Shown in pieces: positions 61,564 to 64,000 of a stretch of DNA of 64,000 bases (position 1 is the stretch's first letter; the number at the start of each line of letters is the position of its first letter). The translations under genes were made by a program, and so were the position numbers. The DNA is taken from assembly GCF_900103325.1 (NCBI RefSeq), contig NZ_FMXM01000002.1:186001-250000 (forward strand), given 5' to 3'. Source of the stretch: Mesorhizobium qingshengii. GTDB lineage: Bacteria > Pseudomonadota > Alphaproteobacteria > Rhizobiales > Rhizobiaceae. The notes beneath the pieces were generated by a model that did no database searches, had not been told where the DNA came from, and was given only the letters and a program-made list of their open reading frames with translations.

Positions 61564-62064
61564 TTATTTTGCGAATTTGGCGGTGAGCGCACCAGCAACC
61601 GCCGCGGGCACGAAGGGGCGGATATCGCCTCCCATCGAGGCAATCTGGCGGACAAGTGTGGCGGTAATGGTGCGCACGGACGGACTGGCGGGCAGAAAAA
61701 CCGTCTGCAGCTCAGGCGCCATGGTCTCGTTCATGCCGGCCATCTGCATCTCATAGTCGAGGTCGGTGCCGTCGCGCAGGCCGCGGATCATGATCGAGGC
61801 GCCCTGTTTCCTGGCGGCATCGATGACCAGCCCGTCGAAGGCGACAACCTTGATGCGGGCGCCATCGTGGCCGAATTCCGCATTGGCAGCCGTCTCGATC
61901 AACCTCACCCGTTCCTCGAAGGAAAACAGCGGTGTCTTGCCGGGATGGATGCCGATCGCCGCGTAAACGATGTCGGCCACGGCCAGCGACGCCTTCAGCA
62001 CGTCGAGATGGCCGTTGGTCAACGGGTCGAAGGAGCCGGCATAGAGGGCGATGCGTTCGATCAT
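61564..62064 (-). CDS. coaD: Phosphopantetheine adenylyltransferase
   Basis: Fourth step of coenzyme A synthesis. The 166-residue nucleotidyltransferase has [18 protein letters not shown] (T/HxGH motif), [31 protein letters not shown] and [16 protein letters not shown]. The ATG at 62064 gives the normal length. It heads the coaD-cyclophilin-cyclophilin unit. Confidence 0.95.
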   Translation of the reverse strand: MIERIALYAGSFDPLTNGHLDVLKASLAVADIVYAAIGIHPGKTPLFSFEERVRLIETAANAEFGHDGARIKVVAFDGLVIDAARKQGASIMIRGLRDGTDLDYEMQMAGMNETMAPELQTVFLPASPSVRTITATLVRQIASMGGDIRPFVPAAVAGALTAKFAK

Positions 62065-62258
62065 GGCTGGTGCTTCTAGCGAGCCTCTCTCGCAAAGGCA
62101 AATCCGATTGGCGCGCCGGCCGTGAACCTTTTCCGCCACATGAACGACAGATGAACACGCTGATCACGAAGCCTTCACGCAGCGTTCACTAGGTTGCACC
62201 TTAATAAGATGAAACCAAAATCCCATCTATCCGTTGTAAGGCGCAGGAGAACACGCAC

Positions 62259-62411
62259 ATGCTGATCTACATGCTCGCCACCGCAATGACCGTCGCCATG
62301 CTGATCGCCACCGTATTCGGGCTGCATCAGGAGGCTCAACGCGTCCGCGTCAAGGCCAACACCAAGCGCTTCGAAGGCTTCGGCCCCCGCAAGCCGTACC
62401 GTCACTACTAA
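62259..62411 (+). CDS. 50-residue membrane-anchored small protein
   Basis: ATG at 62259 with AGGAGA 8 bases upstream. An N-terminal hydrophobic helix (MLIYMLATAMTVAMLIATVF) is followed by a basic tail (RVRVKANTKRFEGFGPRKPY). Such single-span proteins are conserved in rhizobia but uncharacterised. A partial EcfG-like promoter (GAAAC-N16-CGTT, one mismatch) lies at 62211-62235. Confidence 0.65.
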   Translation: MLIYMLATAMTVAMLIATVFGLHQEAQRVRVKANTKRFEGFGPRKPYRHY

Positions 62412-62480
62412 TATCGCCTGAACGTGCTGCCGCGCCGCCCCATGGGCCGGCGTTGCTATGTCAAAACCCGCAGCCGGACT

Positions 62481-64000
62481 TCACTCCGCTCCATCCGGGC
62501 CAGTGTCCGCCACCGGATCGGTCAAGGCAACACCTTCGACACTCTCTTCGGTTTCCTCGTCCGCTTGCGGTTCCGATATTCGTTCGACCGAAACCACCTT
62601 TTCACCTTCAGCGGTGTTGAAAATGGTCACGCCCTTGGTGGCGCGGCTGGCGAAACGGATGCCGTTGACCGGCACCCGGATGACGGTGCCGCCGTCCGAC
62701 ACCAGCATGATCTGATCGTCATTGCCGACCGGGAAGGTCGCAACCAGCCTGCCGATTTCGGCCGTCTTCGAGACGTCGGTGGCACGAATGCCCTTGCCGC
62801 CGCGCCCCGTCAGTCGGAAGTCATAGGACGACGAGCGCTTGCCGTAGCCATATTCGGTCACCGTCAGCACATATTGCTCGTGTGCCTTCAGGAACTCGTA
62901 GCGTTCGTCGGAAAGCTCCGTCTCCTCGCCGACCTCTTCGTTGGTCAGCGCGATCTCTTCCTCTTCGCCGGCGGCGATACCGGCGGCAAGCCGCCGTTCG
63001 GCCGCCGCTCGCCTGAGATAGGCAGCGCGTTCGGCCGGCGGCGCATCGACATTCTCGATCACCGCCATGGAAATCACCCGGTCGGTTTCGGCCATGGCGA
63101 TGCCACGGACACCGACCGAGTTGCGGCTCTGGAAGACGCGCACGTCGCCGACCGAGAAGCGGATGCACTGGCCGGAACTGGCGGTCAGAAGCACGTCATC
63201 ATTGTCGGTGCAGGTCTCGACGCCGAGGATCTCGTCGCCCTCCTCCTCCAGCTTCATGGCGATCTTGCCGTTGCGGTTGACCTGGACGAAGTCGGAGAGC
63301 TTGTTGCGGCGCACGGTGCCCCGCGTGGTGGCGAACATCACGTCGAGCTCGCCCCAGCTCGTCTCGTCCTCGGGCAACGGCATGATGGTGGTGATGCGTT
63401 CGCCTTGCTCCAGCGGCAGCATGTTGATCAACGCCTTGCCGCGCGACTGCGGGTTGCCGATCGGTAGCCGCCAGACCTTCTCCTTGTAGACGATGCCGCG
63501 CGAGGAGAAGAACAGCACCGGCGTGTGCGTGTTGGCGACGAACAGCCGGGTGACGAAATCCTCTTCCTTGGTCGACATGCCGGAGCGGCCCTTGCCGCCG
63601 CGGCGCTGCGCCCGATAGAGCGACAACGGAACGCGCTTGATGTAGCCGGAATGGCTCACCGTCACGACCATGTCCTCGCGCTGAATCAGGTCCTCGTCTT
63701 CCATGTCCGCGCCGCCGTCGGTGAGTTCGGTGCGGCGTGGCGTGCCGAACTCGTCGCGCACTGCGGCAAGCTCGTCCTTGACGATCTGCTGGACGCGGGA
63801 TCGAGACGACAAGATGTCGAGATAGTCGATGATTTCGGCGCCGATCGTGTTCAACTCGTCGGCGATTTCGTCGCGGCCGAGCGCGGTCAGGCGCTGCAGG
63901 CGCAGCTCGAGGATGGCGCGCGCCTGCTCCTCGGACAGATTGTAGGTGCCGTCCTCATTGATACGATGGCGCGGATCGTCGATCAAAAGAATCAGCGATT
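62481..64000 (-). CDS. gyrA: DNA gyrase subunit A, C-terminal part (runs off the right edge)
   Basis: About 506 residues of the C-terminal half. DPRHRINEDGTYNLSEEQARAILELRLQRLTALGRDEI is the coiled-coil/tower end; the beta-pinwheel follows, with the GyrA-box in LYRAQRRGGKGRSGM and repeated blades (GTVRRNKLSDF; SGQCIRFSVGDVRVFQ; GRGGKGIRATDV; GGTVIRVPVNGIRFASRATKGV). An alphaproteobacterial Glu-rich insertion (AGEEEEIALTNEEVGEETELSDERYEFLKAHE) sits between blades, and the tail is acidic. The catalytic Tyr lies outside the window. Confidence 0.96.
   Translation of the reverse strand, partial: SLILLIDDPRHRINEDGTYNLSEEQARAILELRLQRLTALGRDEIADELNTIGAEIIDYLDILSSRSRVQQIVKDELAAVRDEFGTPRRTELTDGGADMEDEDLIQREDMVVTVSHSGYIKRVPLSLYRAQRRGGKGRSGMSTKEEDFVTRLFVANTHTPVLFFSSRGIVYKEKVWRLPIGNPQSRGKALINMLPLEQGERITTIMPLPEDETSWGELDVMFATTRGTVRRNKLSDFVQVNRNGKIAMKLEEEGDEILGVETCTDNDDVLLTASSGQCIRFSVGDVRVFQSRNSVGVRGIAMAETDRVISMAVIENVDAPPAERAAYLRRAAAERRLAAGIAAGEEEEIALTNEEVGEETELSDERYEFLKAHEQYVLTVTEYGYGKRSSSYDFRLTGRGGKGIRATDVSKTAEIGRLVATFPVGNDDQIMLVSDGGTVIRVPVNGIRFASRATKGVTIFNTAEGEKVVSVERISEPQADEETEESVEGVALTDPVADTGPDGAE

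Overview
The window is about 64 kb of high-GC alphaproteobacterial chromosome, most likely Mesorhizobium or a close relative. The assignment rests on a BA14K-family protein, a glycerol ABC-transporter (glp) operon of the rhizobial type, rhizobial DUF families (DUF1489, DUF6105, DUF6074-like and a DUF768-like protein, the last a family I know mainly from Mesorhizobium), two copies of a rhizobial-style intergenic palindrome, and a match to the EcfG stress-promoter consensus. No rRNA, CRISPR array or insertion sequence was seen.

Layout. 1-15100: ordinary core genes (partial VWA-domain protein, DUF1489, sdaA, DUF599, YdcF, gatA-GNAT-gatC, UPF0173 hydrolase, ruvX, two membrane proteins, aidB, pyrB with a degenerate dihydroorotase, plsY, dprA). 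15236-21112: a catabolic locus with a perfect 12-bp palindrome, a DapA-family lyase/aldolase, a GntR/FadR regulator and a complete sugar-type ABC importer. 21381-21467: an isolated 28-codon peptide gene resembling a lasso-type RiPP leader. 21795-39424: a 17.6-kb mobile element integrated into the 3' end of tRNA-Lys(TTT), bounded by 47-bp direct repeats, with a tyrosine integrase at the left end. 39759-50506: a BA14K gene and the complete glycerol uptake and catabolism operon (glpR, glpD, two ATPases, two permeases, DUF2160 protein, binding protein, glpK). 50586-56119: an aromatic-amino-acid-type decarboxylase and the Anbu (ancestral proteasome beta subunit) cluster. 56426-64000: Lrp-type domain protein, DUF4864, tgt, queA, a DMT transporter, two cyclophilins, coaD, a 50-residue small protein and the 3' part of gyrA.

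The element has an AlpA-like regulator, a run of ATGA/GTGA-overlapping small genes, a ClpP-like protease, an HNH nuclease, a tape-measure-like protein and two LamG-domain proteins, one fused to a DUF2460 tail domain and an Ig-like domain. No terminase, portal or major capsid gene is recognisable, so it looks like a decayed prophage, a satellite or a tail-only element. Its right third holds small cargo genes, two of them broken by single-base shifts.

Points of most interest: the capsid-less element with duplicated LamG domains; the orphan YxxPxL-leader peptide; a glycerol importer whose two ATPases carry complementary defects, giving one canonical and one degenerate ATP site; a 21-codon ORF wedged between glpQ and glpU that copies the GlpQ C-terminus; a dihydroorotase-like protein lacking its metal ligands and catalytic Asp behind pyrB; and a Tgt lacking two zinc cysteines.
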